Below are positions 1 through 8,024 of a DNA stretch of 39,455 nucleotides, in pieces. The notes beneath the pieces are model-generated. The model ran no database searches. It was not told where the DNA came from and was given only the letters and a program-made list of their open reading frames with translations. A program made the translations under genes and the position numbers. Source of the stretch: an uncultured Lentisphaerota bacterium (GTDB taxonomy: Bacteria; Verrucomicrobiota; Kiritimatiellia; CAIQIC01); assembly GCA_903896925.1 (NCBI GenBank), contig CAITZM010000129.1, positions 1 to 39,455 on the forward strand, written 5' to 3'. The number at the start of each line of letters is the position of its first letter. Within the stretch, counting starts at the first letter, position 1.

Positions 1-62
1 GCTTCCAGTCCTACCTTGGCCTTGAGAGCCCCCGTATACCGTTTCCGTTTTGTTTTGCTCAT
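1..62 (-). CDS. IS3-family transposase OrfA, N-terminal fragment
   Basis: Reading from the ATG at 62-60 on the minus strand gives MSKTKRKRYTGALKAKVGLEA before the window ends. This basic opening followed by a helix is the typical start of IS3-family OrfA, the helix-turn-helix protein that binds the element's ends and is joined to OrfB by programmed frameshifting. A purine-rich stretch with GGCGGG lies just upstream as a possible ribosome site. Only about 21 codons are visible, so it cannot be said whether the transposase is intact. The call rests on the motif and on the terminal-repeat-like sequence beside it. Confidence 0.7.
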   Translation of the reverse strand, partial: MSKTKRKRYTGALKAKVGLE

Positions 63-141
63 AGTCCCGCCTTTCTCTCATACCCGGCAGGACCTGAAAA
101 GTCTAACTTAGCTACTGGTCCGAATTATGGGGTCCACTTCT
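1..141 (-). mobile_element. IS3-family insertion sequence, 5' end (runs off the window)
   Basis: The minus strand carries the start of an IS3-type OrfA (separate entry). Ahead of it is a short untranslated leader ending in a sequence that reads TGGACCCCATAATTCGGACC on the minus strand (about 137-118). That resembles the TGGACCCC-type terminal inverted repeats of IS3-family elements (recalled, not searched). The outer boundary is approximate, between about 137 and 141. The other end, the target duplication and OrfB lie outside the window. Confidence 0.6.
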
Positions 142-164
142 CCCCCTTCGTTTGCCAGGGCCTC

Positions 165-1199
165 ATGGCGCTGCTTGTTATCAACATGGAGTCCTCCGCA
201 GCCCACTGGAAAACCCTCTATTATGCTACGAACGCCATACCGTGGGACACCACGAGCAGCGTCGCGGACCTGGACGCCGAGGTCGGCGGCGGAGCTGTGC
301 TGCTGAAGTATCCCGGCCAAGGCTACGTACGGGCGGAATACCACCAGTATCCCGCGGTGTGTGGCCCCGCGACCCTGACCATGGTGCTAAAGACGCTGGG
401 CTATACCCAGCCAACCGTCCCTGTCAGCATGCCTTGCGATGTTGATGAACCGGCCGGGAGCGCGGCACGCTGTGAGGTTAACTTTTTCGGTTCGATGGAA
501 CACCTCATGTGGCTTGGCTACCACCGCTACCGGAGAGCGGAGGGCCATCAGCATTGGAATGGCGGCGACCCACGGTTCATGACCACGGCCGGTCTCTTAA
601 ATACGAATGGACTCGCAAACCGGGCGACTGTTTCGTGGCGGTGGTATGGCAAGGGCGTGGGCACGGGCAACGACAGCAATAGTTGCAGCGGACTGCCGGG
701 CGTCATGAATTATTACTTCGCCAGCCGCTGGGGGCTGGGTTGCCGCGATGCGTGCCCCCTGACCGCCTGCTCGGCCACGCCCCAACAGGTCACGGCGTTC
801 AAGCGGATCGTAAAGGGATTCGTGGACCATGGCATCCCGCTCGTGCTGGGCATCGAGCACGGCGGTCATTTCAATGCGCTGATGGGTTACAAAGGCGATC
901 CGGCCAACAGCCAGGCAGCCTTTTACATCTACACGGCGGAACCCTTGGATGGTTGGGGCAGATCCGCGGCGACGCAGCCTGGCACGTGGCGGCGGATGCG
1001 CGTCACGGCCGAGAGCATGTTCCATGGGGCGGGCCTTATCTGGCAGTATGTTTGCTGGAACCAACATCTGAACGGTGGATGTGAACCCAACGGCTGGGCC
1101 ACGGCTGTGGATCGCTTGAATGGCACGGCCTGGCTGACGGGCCGATTCGTGCCCGAACTTGACCCGCTCGATGCGGACCCTGTTACCTCTCGGCCATAA
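165..1199 (+). CDS. C39-like papain-fold cysteine peptidase, probably truncated at the N-terminus
   Basis: The 344-residue product has a CGPATL motif (Cys66) at the start of a helix and a GGHFNALMGY motif (His235). These have the spacing and context of the catalytic Cys and His of C39/peptidase_C39_2-like enzymes, which cleave peptides or act as amide hydrolases. The TAEP segment that follows the His may carry the third catalytic position. There is no signal peptide at the annotated ATG, although the family is usually exported, and the frame stays open upstream into the insertion-sequence end at 1-141. The ATG at 165 is therefore likely an internal codon of a gene cut by the element. The substrate is unknown. 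The gene converges on a decayed minus-strand gene that overlaps its last codons. Confidence 0.6.
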   Translation: MALLVINMESSAAHWKTLYYATNAIPWDTTSSVADLDAEVGGGAVLLKYPGQGYVRAEYHQYPAVCGPATLTMVLKTLGYTQPTVPVSMPCDVDEPAGSAARCEVNFFGSMEHLMWLGYHRYRRAEGHQHWNGGDPRFMTTAGLLNTNGLANRATVSWRWYGKGVGTGNDSNSCSGLPGVMNYYFASRWGLGCRDACPLTACSATPQQVTAFKRIVKGFVDHGIPLVLGIEHGGHFNALMGYKGDPANSQAAFYIYTAEPLDGWGRSAATQPGTWRRMRVTAESMFHGAGLIWQYVCWNQHLNGGCEPNGWATAVDRLNGTAWLTGRFVPELDPLDADPVTSRP

Positions 1200-1390
1200 C
1201 CTTTGTGGCGCATGCCGGGCAGTAGCCGTGCAAAACCGGGTGTCCGTGCAGGAGCTGATAGAGGACTCGATGAAGAGGCAGCGACCTTTTTCGTCGCGGC
1301 TCCTATTTCACACCGCGCAGATCGGCAGCAATTCATCCAAGATGCAGACGCGCACCAAGGCGGCACGCAACTGGTCCACCAATACGCCAC
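1183..1390 (-). pseudogene. Decayed C-terminus of a sensor/receiver protein with an LPIC...CPAC zinc-like motif
   Basis: On the minus strand, frame-corrected translation from about 1390 reads VLVDQLRAALVRVCILDELL then PICAV. It is followed by a TGA where a Cys is expected, then RDEKG, IESSISS, TDTRF and, after a one-base deletion, GYCPACATKVMAER and a stop. This matches the known tail LPIC-x2-CKxIRDxxGYW...IExYIxxHS...FSHGxCPxC found at the C-terminus of many receiver, PAS and GAF proteins in this group of bacteria (from memory). At least one stop and one frameshift make it a pseudogene. It lies directly downstream of the receiver gene at 1414-1833 in the same direction, so it may be the remains of a longer receiver protein or of a neighbour. 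Its end overlaps the peptidase gene. Confidence 0.6.
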
Positions 1391-1413
1391 CGTCCGGCTG
1401 AGCGCGGACCACG

Positions 1414-1833
1414 CTAGGCGGCGACACGGCGCGCAGGCAGCGCCCGCGGATAGGCCGCCAGGAAGGCCTTGACCTTATCTGTCAACACGTGCAGCGCAGG
1501 CGGCTTGGTCATGATGGCACAACGCCCCAGGCCCAAGATCCGGGCGCGGGCCGCATCCTCGCAATAATCGGCGATGATCAGGCATGGCAGATCGGGCTGC
1601 AACCGGCGGATTTCCTGCACGATCTCTTCGCCCTCCCGGTCGTGCAACTGCACATCCATCAGCACCAGGTCGAGCTTGGCTCCCTGCTTTTGGACGAGCC
1701 GGAGGGTCGCGGCGCCGCTGCCGGCCGTGACTACGCTATAGTGGTAATTTCTCAAGATCCTGCGATAGAGCGCGCGCAGGATTTCGTATCCATCCACCAC
1801 CAAGATTGTTGTGCTTTGGCGTTCCGCTTTCAT
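1414..1833 (-). CDS. Orphan receiver-domain protein, degenerate (RR1)
   Basis: A 139-residue CheY-like receiver with no output domain. The fold markers are ILVVDG near the N-terminus, LVLMDV with the phospho-acceptor Asp, LIIADY at the strand-4 position, and a TKPPAL Lys-Pro turn. Two active-site positions are altered: the second acidic residue of the usual Asp-Asp pair is Gly, and the conserved Thr/Ser is Ala. Weak magnesium binding and altered switching are therefore likely (inference). The ATG at 1833 is preferred over an upstream GTG because AAGGT lies five bases before it. The protein belongs to a six-member set in this window whose members mostly end in a [HY]PR motif. No kinase lies nearby. 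Confidence 0.85.
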   Translation of the reverse strand: MKAERQSTTILVVDGYEILRALYRRILRNYHYSVVTAGSGAATLRLVQKQGAKLDLVLMDVQLHDREGEEIVQEIRRLQPDLPCLIIADYCEDAARARILGLGRCAIMTKPPALHVLTDKVKAFLAAYPRALPARRVAA

Positions 1834-1875
1834 AGGTGACCTTGACACCCTATTAGCAGGAACCTTGCCAAGCTA

Positions 1876-2232
1876 TTATTGCCGGATCATGATCAGCAGC
1901 ATCTTGAAGCGCTGGTTGGCGCGGACGCTGTGCGGGATGCCGGCGGGCATGATCACCAGTTCGCCGGTCTTGGCCAGCACCGACTGGCCGGCGATGACGA
2001 ATTCGCCTTCGCCATCCAGCACCTGTACGGTCGCGTCATACGGCGCGGTGTGTTCGCTGAGGCCCTGGCCGGCGTCGAACGCAAACAGCGTCAGCGTGCC
2101 GGCCTGCTTGTCGATCAGCGTCCGGCTGACGACGGAGTCGTCGCCGTAGTTCACATGTCCGGCCAGGCCGATGGCTTGCGCCACCGGCGCGACGACGCCC
2201 TTGCGCTCGGTCTTTTTCGGTTCGTCGCTCAT
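1876..2232 (-). CDS. Small cupin-domain protein
   Basis: A 118-residue single-domain cupin. A central stretch from about residue 45 has the double-psi beta pattern: LSEHTAPYDATVQVLDGEGE for cupin motif 1, and a PAGIPHSVRA segment for motif 2. His and Glu residues are in place to bind a metal. Small cupins of this kind bind a divalent metal and may be dioxygenases, isomerases or sensors, so the substrate cannot be read from sequence. Its ATG overlaps the end of the upstream ferredoxin-like gene by four bases, so the two are translationally coupled and probably work together in a redox step. Confidence 0.85.
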   Translation of the reverse strand: MSDEPKKTERKGVVAPVAQAIGLAGHVNYGDDSVVSRTLIDKQAGTLTLFAFDAGQGLSEHTAPYDATVQVLDGEGEFVIAGQSVLAKTGELVIMPAGIPHSVRANQRFKMLLIMIRQ

Positions 2233-3113
2233 GGGGTCACCTCTTCCTGGGAAAGCACTTCGCCGCTGAGGGCGAGGGTCACTTCTTCGAGTATCAAGTC
2301 GGTCCGTCCGCTCAGGCGCACCGCCTCCTGCGCGATGGCGGTCAGCCCGCCGCAGCAGGGCACTTCCATCCGCACGACGAGCGCCTTCGGGATGGAGGGC
2401 TCGGCGAGGATCGCGCCGATCTTTTCGGCGTAGCCCTCGGTGCGGTCCAACTTCGGGCAGCCGACCACGACGGACCGGCCGCGCAGGAAGCGCCAGTGGA
2501 TGTCGGCGCTGGCCAGGCCGCCGCAGGTGTTCATGATCACGAGTTCCTTGCCCTTAAAATAAGGCGCCTGCGGCGAAACCAGATGGATCTGCACCGGCCA
2601 CTGGGCCAGTTCGGAGGGGTTGAGCTTGGGCGGCAGGCCGCTGCCGCCGGACGTCGGCGCTGCGGCCGGCGTGCCGGGTTGCAGCGTGCGCATCTTCAGA
2701 CCGGGACAACCGCCGCCGCCGTGGTGGTGGTGGGCGTGCGGAGTGGGTTTGCCGGGGTCACCGACCCCGGCTACAGCGACAGGCTGGCGGGGGGTGCCGA
2801 CGCCGGCTGCAGCAGGCGCGAGGCCATGCCGGATGGCGGCTTCGTCAAATTTTTTCACAGCCGTTGCGCCGCCGGTCTGGGCGACGTGCGCGCGGGTCGC
2901 CGCGAGGTCGAAGTCGGGCACCTCGCGCTCCTCGATCTGGATCGCGCCTGTCGGACACTCGCCGAGACAGTCGCCCATGCCGTCGCAATACTGCTCCTTC
3001 ACGAGCCGGGCCTTGCCGTCAATGATCTGGATGGCGCTTTCGGCGCAGGCGATGACGCACTCGCCGCAGCCGTTGCACTTGTCTTCGTCGATCGTGATGA
3101 TTTTACGTTTCAT
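2229..3113 (-). CDS. 4Fe-4S ferredoxin-type protein with His-rich linker and C-terminal cysteine domain
   Basis: A 294-residue protein that starts at the ATG at 3113, because the ferredoxin fold begins at once (MKRKIITIDEDKCNGCGECV). The first cluster motif is CxxCxxCxxxC (Cys13, 16, 19, 23). The second is the looser CDGMGDCLGECP. Next comes a linker with a PHAHHHHGGGGCPG metal-binding-like stretch, then a domain of about 130 residues with NTCGG, GCPKLD and PCCGG cysteine motifs. The whole architecture is known in anaerobes as a 4Fe-4S binding protein of unsettled role, probably electron transfer. Part of the linker is encoded by two tandem copies of a palindromic repeat (see that entry). It overlaps the cupin gene downstream by four bases. 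Confidence 0.85.
   Translation of the reverse strand: MKRKIITIDEDKCNGCGECVIACAESAIQIIDGKARLVKEQYCDGMGDCLGECPTGAIQIEEREVPDFDLAATRAHVAQTGGATAVKKFDEAAIRHGLAPAAAGVGTPRQPVAVAGVGDPGKPTPHAHHHHGGGGCPGLKMRTLQPGTPAAAPTSGGSGLPPKLNPSELAQWPVQIHLVSPQAPYFKGKELVIMNTCGGLASADIHWRFLRGRSVVVGCPKLDRTEGYAEKIGAILAEPSIPKALVVRMEVPCCGGLTAIAQEAVRLSGRTDLILEEVTLALSGEVLSQEEVTP
2751..2815. repeat. Two tandem palindromic repeats inside the ferredoxin gene
   Basis: Positions 2751-2774 form a perfect nine-base stem (GCCGGGGTC, loop ACC, GACCCCGGC) followed by TAC. A diverged second copy ends in GCCGGCTGCAGC at about 2812. Stem plus CTAC is the same design as the intergenic repeats near 3369 and 8397. On the coding strand the two copies encode AGVGTPRQP and AGVGDPGKP in frame, so they form part of the low-complexity linker of the ferredoxin. 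Confidence 0.65.
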
Positions 3114-3233
3114 AGGTCTCCGTGGACCCGCAGGCCCGTTGCTTGCCGGGAGCACTCTACCCCACCCGCGCGGCAGATTCTTGACGCTGGTCAAGAAAGC
3201 GGAAGATTCCCGCACCCCGGCCCGCCTCTTTGC

Positions 3234-3390
3234 GGGCGGGGCTTCCAGCCCCGCGAGCCCAAGCCAAAAGGTGCAGAAGTTGAATGAGGAAAGCCGGAAA
3301 GCAGTAAAGAAAACTAGCCGTTCCCGCTTTCCTGCTTTCGCAGTCATCTTTCCGCAGTTGCGCCGGCCGCGTTCTCACGAACGCAGCTAC
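3234..3390. repeat. Intergenic palindromic repeats upstream of the ferredoxin gene
   Basis: The 308-base gap 3114-3421 holds no convincing gene. A hairpin at 3234-3259 (GGCGGGGCT, TCC loop, AGCCCCGC) is the reverse complement, with few changes, of the repeat at 8340-8365. A second hairpin at 3369-3390 (GCGTTC, TCAC, GAACGC, then AGCTAC) belongs to the stem-plus-CTAC type. The ferredoxin promoter must also lie in this gap, but no clear box was found. Confidence 0.55.
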
Positions 3391-3421
3391 AAAAGAAAAA
3401 CACCGGCCTGTGCGGTGCGCT

Positions 3422-4084
3422 TTAGTGCCGCACAAGCTCTGCGGCCACCAGTTCGGCGATGCGTTTGGCGCCAGCTTCGTTGGGATGAATGGCATCGGGA
3501 AACCAGCTGCTTTTTCCGAGCAGAGGCGCGTGAAAGTCGATCAGCTTAATGCCCGTCAGCTGTGCGGCTTTTTTGATGCCCGGCATGACGCCGTCGCGGA
3601 TCACGTCCTCGGTAATTCCGAAATTGCCCGGGAAGGCTGGCGGCGGCAGGCACGCCCACACGCGCGGGTGGTTCGGCAGGGCCTGAAAAGCTTTGATCAT
3701 CGCCACATAGTCGTCGGTGAATTCACGCTGATGCGCCCGCCAGACCTCTGTCTTGGCGTCGTTGGTGCCCAGCGCAATGATCACCACGTCGGGTTTGCAG
3801 TCCAAGGCACTGCTGTAGTCAAAGGCGTCCGCCTTGCGCAACAGGGTGCGGCCCCCGACACCAAAATTGCGCACGTCCCAGCGCTTCCCAAGCAACGTCT
3901 GTAAGCGCGCGGGATAGCTTTCCTCCTGGGGCTTATGTGTGCCGACTCCCAGCGTTATGCTGTCGCCAACGCAGGCCACGCGTATCGGATGGCTGGGGGT
4001 CGCAGGTGCTGCGGCTCCGCCGGGTAGCGGCAGGATGAGGAGCGCCAGAGCGAGCAGCGCAAGCGGGTATCTAATCGAGTTCAT
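3422..4084 (-). CDS. Secreted SGNH/GDSL hydrolase
   Basis: A 220-residue product with an N-terminal signal peptide (about 25 residues, hydrophobic core LALLALALLILPLPGG, cleavage near AAA-PATP). It has the SGNH blocks: VGDSITLG with the nucleophile Ser, the GVGGRT oxyanion Gly, ALGTND with the Asn, and DAIHPN near the C-terminus with the Asp-His pair. Such enzymes remove acyl groups, often acetyl from plant or bacterial polysaccharides, and sialate/xylan esterase-like members are common in this group. The precise substrate is not readable. It stands alone, followed by the repeat-containing spacer of the ferredoxin gene. Confidence 0.88.
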   Translation of the reverse strand: MNSIRYPLALLALALLILPLPGGAAAPATPSHPIRVACVGDSITLGVGTHKPQEESYPARLQTLLGKRWDVRNFGVGGRTLLRKADAFDYSSALDCKPDVVIIALGTNDAKTEVWRAHQREFTDDYVAMIKAFQALPNHPRVWACLPPPAFPGNFGITEDVIRDGVMPGIKKAAQLTGIKLIDFHAPLLGKSSWFPDAIHPNEAGAKRIAELVAAELVRH

Positions 4085-4191
4085 AGGGTGATGCGATCAT
4101 ACGGTGAATTTCTGTTTGTCAGGCAGGCCTGTCGGACCATCCTGCGCGCGCGCTGCCGGAACTGTTTGGTTGCATTATTTTACTGGCGGCC

Positions 4192-5037
4192 TCAGCCGGC
4201 CTGCGCGGCCTCGGAGAGGGTCTTGCGGATGTGCGCGAGGGCCTTGTCGTACTCGGGCGCGCTGACGAGGTAGAAGTGGCAGGCGCGGCCGGTCAGCGTG
4301 GCGACTTCGCTCTGCAAAATCTGGTCGAAAGGATTGAGCACGGCGATCAGCAGGTCGGACCCGAGCACGTCGAACACGATGGCGCCCCAGTGGCTCATGA
4401 GTTCGAGCGGCAGCAGCGCATGGACGCTGTGCGGGATCTCAAAACTGGAAAGCGAAATGATCGGCAGGCCGGAATCCTTGGAAAGGCGGGCCATCACCTT
4501 CTCGATGGTCTTGAAGCTCCGGTCGTGCAGGGCGTGCAGCACGGTGACGGGCACATCGGATTTGCGCGCGGAGACGTCGGTGAGGTCCTGGACGACGCGG
4601 GCGTAATCCTCCTGGGCCAACTCGCCGGCCTGGAAGAGGCGCCAGGCGAGGACGAGTTCGGCCTGGATATCGGCCTTGCCGCGGGCGATGGGCAGCGGGG
4701 CGACTTCGGCGCTCACGGTGACACTCACCCCGGGGCCCAGCAGGGGTTTGAGCATCTCGGCATAAGGGACCAGAGCAGGGAGGTCCGCGACATGGGTGGC
4801 CAGTTTGTCGTGCAGTGCCGCGGCAATGCCGCGCTCGTCTTCCTTGAGCAGCACGCGGATGAGGCGTTCGAGGTACTGGGTGGCCCGCTCCAGGTCGCCC
4901 AGGTTGAGATACGCCTCAAAGAGCGCTTCGAGGGCCAACATGTCCTCCGGCATCACTTCCAACAACTTGCGGAAGGCGGTGGTGGCGTCGGCCCACTCGT
5001 CGTGCGGCGTTCCCGGCTGCGTGTTATCGGTATTCAT
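4192..5037 (-). CDS. TPR protein with a stand-alone MshEN/GspE-N-type domain
   Basis: A 281-residue cytoplasmic protein with no signal peptide. Residues from about 15 to 80 form TPR-like helical repeats (FRKLLEVMPED, ALEALFEAYLNLGDLERA). From about residue 180 to the end it resembles the N-terminal domain of GspE/PilB ATPases (MshEN/T2SSE_N): KDSGLPIISLSSFEIP, LLPLELMSHWGAIVFD, LLIAVLNPFDQI. MshEN domains in related motors bind cyclic di-GMP, and whether this one does is not known. It is divergently transcribed from gspE, with 114 bases between the start codons, and probably docks on or regulates that motor. The ATG at 5037 is preferred to a GTG at 5049 because GTGAGA lies upstream at good spacing. 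Confidence 0.7.
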   Translation of the reverse strand: MNTDNTQPGTPHDEWADATTAFRKLLEVMPEDMLALEALFEAYLNLGDLERATQYLERLIRVLLKEDERGIAAALHDKLATHVADLPALVPYAEMLKPLLGPGVSVTVSAEVAPLPIARGKADIQAELVLAWRLFQAGELAQEDYARVVQDLTDVSARKSDVPVTVLHALHDRSFKTIEKVMARLSKDSGLPIISLSSFEIPHSVHALLPLELMSHWGAIVFDVLGSDLLIAVLNPFDQILQSEVATLTGRACHFYLVSAPEYDKALAHIRKTLSEAAQAG

Positions 5038-5151
5038 GCATATTCTCACCGGCGGCCGTGACGCGGTCGCCGGGGCTGATTATAGCAAATCGCAAGCCAA
5101 GGTCGTCAGGATTGTCGGCTGGCATCATTCGTGCTACTTTTACGGCACATC

Positions 5152-6864
5152 ATGGAAAAGGAAGCATCCAGCAGCAAGCTCTACGAAATCTGCCTGCGGC
5201 GCCGCGCGGCCAAGCCGGAAGCGCTGCTCGAGGCGCGCGCGGAGGCGGAGCGCACCGGCGGGCGGTTTGAGAAGATTCTGATCGATAAGAATCTCATTTC
5301 CGGCACCGACATGGTGCTCGCGCTGGCCGAATACCTGAACATCCCCCCGATCGAACTGCAGCACTTCACCCCCGACCCGCTGCTGATGGACCTGGTGCCG
5401 CGCGAGATGTTGCACCGCCACCGCCTGCTGCCGCTCTGCCGCTGCGGCTCGCTGCTGACCGTGGCGATGGGCGACCCGTTCGACATCATCGGCATGGTCA
5501 GCCTCCACGACCACACGGGCCTGGATATCGTGCCGGTGGTGGCGCCGGACCGCGAGATCGCCGACCTGCTGCAGCGCTTTACGCGCGAGCCTACGCAACA
5601 CCTTGAGGACATCCTGCGCGATGTGGCGGAGAACGAGGTCGAGGTCGGCACCGCGACCCGCGACGACGTCAGCCTGGAAGAGATGCTCGAAAGCGCCGAG
5701 GAGGCGCCGGTCATCCGCATCGTCAACTCGATCATGGTCGAGGCGCTGCGCAAGCGCGCGAGCGACATCCACATCGAGCCGATGGAGAAGAACGTGCGGC
5801 TGCGCTACCGCATCGACGGCATGCTCTACGAGAGCCCCAGCCCGCCGAAGCATTTGCAGGCGGCGATCGCCTCACGCATCAAGATCATGTCCAACCTGAA
5901 CATCGCCGAGCGCCGCGTCCCTCAGGACGGCCGCTTCAAGATCCGCGCGCTCGGCAAGGAAGTCGATGTGCGCGTGAGCCTCCTGCCCACGATCCACGGC
6001 GAAAAGATCGTCATGCGCATCCTGGACAAGTCGACGCTCGCGGCGAACCTCGACGCGCTCCACCTCGACCCCAAGGCGCTGGCCAACCTGCGCTTCGCCC
6101 TCGCCCAGCCGCACGGCATGATCCTTGTCACCGGCCCCACCGGCAGCGGCAAGACGACCACGCTGTATTCCGCGCTCCAGGAGCTCAACCAGCCGGACGT
6201 CAACATCATCACGGTGGAGGACCCGGTCGAGTACCAGCTCTTCGGCATCAACCAGGTGCAGACGCACGCGGAAATCGGCCTCTCGTTCGCGACCGGCCTG
6301 CGCTCGATCCTGCGCCAGGACCCGGACATCGTGCTGATCGGCGAAATCCGCGACGGCGAGACCGCCTCCATCGCCGTGCAGGCGGCGTTGACCGGGCATC
6401 TCGTGCTCAGCTCGCTGCACACCAACGACGCCGCCGGCGCCATCTCGCGCCTCGCCTACATGGGGATCGAGCCATTCCTGCTCGCCTCCTCTCTGCTGAT
6501 GACGCAGGCCCAGCGCCTCTACCGGAAGCTCTGCCCCGCTTGCAAGCAGGCGCAGAAGATCCCGGAAGACCTGCTGCTGGCCAACCACATCGACGCCGCG
6601 CCCTACCGCGACGTGACCACCTACCAGGCGCGCGGCTGCCCCAAGTGCAACAACACCGGCTACAAGGGCCGCGCGGCGCTCATGGAAATCCTGATGATCA
6701 ACGATGGCATCCGCGACCTGATCCTGAAAAATGCCAACGCCGTGCCCATCCGCGCGAAGGCCATCGAGGATGGCATGTTGTCCATGCGCTCCATCGGGCT
6801 GCAGCGCGTGGCCGAAGGGACGAGCACGTTCGAGGAAATCCTGCGCAGCACCGGAGGGGAGTAA
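5152..6864 (+). CDS. gspE: GspE/PilB-type secretion or pilus ATPase
   Basis: A 570-residue cytoplasmic hexameric ATPase that drives pseudopilus or pilus assembly. The N-terminal MshEN-type domain covers about residues 20-150 and a linker leads to the RecA-like motor. Walker A is GPTGSGKTTT (about 328-337), the Walker B region is DPDIVLIGEIRD (about 390), and LRSILRQDPD precedes it. A zinc-binding four-cysteine module, LCPACK then GCPKCNNTGYKGR (about 461-498), is typical of GspE and PilB. The ATG at 5152 is the first in frame after a GTG at 5131. GspF follows after nine bases. Secretin and other type II genes are absent from the window, so whether it serves secretion or pili is open. Confidence 0.93.
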   Translation: MEKEASSSKLYEICLRRRAAKPEALLEARAEAERTGGRFEKILIDKNLISGTDMVLALAEYLNIPPIELQHFTPDPLLMDLVPREMLHRHRLLPLCRCGSLLTVAMGDPFDIIGMVSLHDHTGLDIVPVVAPDREIADLLQRFTREPTQHLEDILRDVAENEVEVGTATRDDVSLEEMLESAEEAPVIRIVNSIMVEALRKRASDIHIEPMEKNVRLRYRIDGMLYESPSPPKHLQAAIASRIKIMSNLNIAERRVPQDGRFKIRALGKEVDVRVSLLPTIHGEKIVMRILDKSTLAANLDALHLDPKALANLRFALAQPHGMILVTGPTGSGKTTTLYSALQELNQPDVNIITVEDPVEYQLFGINQVQTHAEIGLSFATGLRSILRQDPDIVLIGEIRDGETASIAVQAALTGHLVLSSLHTNDAAGAISRLAYMGIEPFLLASSLLMTQAQRLYRKLCPACKQAQKIPEDLLLANHIDAAPYRDVTTYQARGCPKCNNTGYKGRAALMEILMINDGIRDLILKNANAVPIRAKAIEDGMLSMRSIGLQRVAEGTSTFEEILRSTGGE

Positions 6865-6873
6865 GGAAACACC

Positions 6874-8010
6874 ATGGCTATCCTGTCCACCACCACCACC
6901 GCACCCCGCACGGCCGCCACGTCGTTCGACCTGCGCACCGGCCCCGGCGTCCGCAAGGTCCCCGGCGCCCGCAAGATCGTACTCAAGGAGCTGGCCCCGT
7001 TCACCCGCCAGCTCGGCGCGATGCTCAACGCCGGCATGCCGCTGGTGCAGGTGCTCTCCGCCCTCGAGGACCAGACCAGCGACAAGACCTTCAAACAGGT
7101 CATCGCCGGGCTGCGCGGCTCCATCGAGGGCGGCGCGATGTTCTCCGAGTCGCTGACCCACTACCCCGCCGTCTTCAACGACCTGTACATCGGCCTCATC
7201 CGCGCCGGCGAAAGCGGCGGCATCCTCACCGAGACCGCCGAGCAGATCGCCACCTTCCTGGAATCCTCCGCCAAGCTGCGGCGCAAGGTCAAGTCCGCCA
7301 TGATGTACCCGATCATCATCCTGATCATGGCCACCATCCTCGCCACGGGCATGATCACCTTCATCGTCCCGGTCTTCGCCGGCATCTACAAGGACTTCGG
7401 CGGGCAGCTGCCCGGCCCGACGCGGTTCCTGATGGCCATCAGCGACCTGCTGCGCAGCAACGGCATCATCGTCATCGTCGTCCTCTCCGTGCTGATCGTG
7501 GCCTTCCAGCGCTACCGCAAGACCGCGGCCGGCGCCTTCCAGTGGGACCGGTTTTGCCTCAACTTCCCCATCACCGGCGTCCTCGCCCGCAAGATCGCCG
7601 TCGGCCGCTTCGCCTCGACCTTCGCCCAGCTGATCCGCTCCGGCGTGCCGATCCTGCGCGCGCTGGAAATTGTCGCCGCCGCCACCGGCAACCTTGTGCT
7701 GGGCAAGGTCCTGCTCGACTCGCGCGCCGTCGTCGAGCGCGGCGAACCCCTGTCCAACGCCCTGCGCAACAGCCATGAATTTCCGCCTGTCCTCGTCCAC
7801 ATGCTCTCCGCCGGCGAACGCACAGGCAAGATGGACGAGATGATGAAGCGCATCGCCGACTTCTACGACGACGAGGTGTCCACGCAGCTCGCCGGCCTGA
7901 CCTCCATGATCGAGCCGCTGCTGATGGTCTTCCTCGGCGTGATCATCGGCGGCATCGTGCTCTGCATGTTCCTCCCGATTTTCAAGATGCACGAACTGGT
8001 CAACTTCTGA
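6874..8010 (+). CDS. gspF: GspF/PilC-type inner-membrane platform protein
   Basis: A 378-residue polytopic protein that couples the GspE motor to pseudopilin assembly. It has two T2SSF domains. The first starts near residue 45 (FTRQLGAMLNAGMPLVQVL) and contains the GESGGIL motif. The second follows at about residue 245 (FASTFAQLIRSGVPIL) and contains the matching AGERTGKM motif. The transmembrane segments lie at about 143-170, 198-212 and 349-370, the usual layout. It starts nine bases after gspE, with AAGGA seven bases upstream of the ATG, so the two form an operon. A strong hairpin right after the stop may end the transcript. Confidence 0.93.
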   Translation: MAILSTTTTAPRTAATSFDLRTGPGVRKVPGARKIVLKELAPFTRQLGAMLNAGMPLVQVLSALEDQTSDKTFKQVIAGLRGSIEGGAMFSESLTHYPAVFNDLYIGLIRAGESGGILTETAEQIATFLESSAKLRRKVKSAMMYPIIILIMATILATGMITFIVPVFAGIYKDFGGQLPGPTRFLMAISDLLRSNGIIVIVVLSVLIVAFQRYRKTAAGAFQWDRFCLNFPITGVLARKIAVGRFASTFAQLIRSGVPILRALEIVAAATGNLVLGKVLLDSRAVVERGEPLSNALRNSHEFPPVLVHMLSAGERTGKMDEMMKRIADFYDDEVSTQLAGLTSMIEPLLMVFLGVIIGGIVLCMFLPIFKMHELVNF

Positions 8011-8024
8011 CCCGCGCCGGTTGG

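Noticed and set aside
2496..3549. Plus-strand open frames opposite the ferredoxin gene
   Set aside because: The minus strand holds clear cluster motifs; these frames run through palindromic repeats and have no family features.
5872..7992. 706-codon minus-strand open frame opposite gspE and gspF
   Set aside because: It lies wholly opposite two well-supported genes, is rich in Gly, Ala, Asp, His and Arg without any domain, and reflects GC-rich third positions of the real genes.
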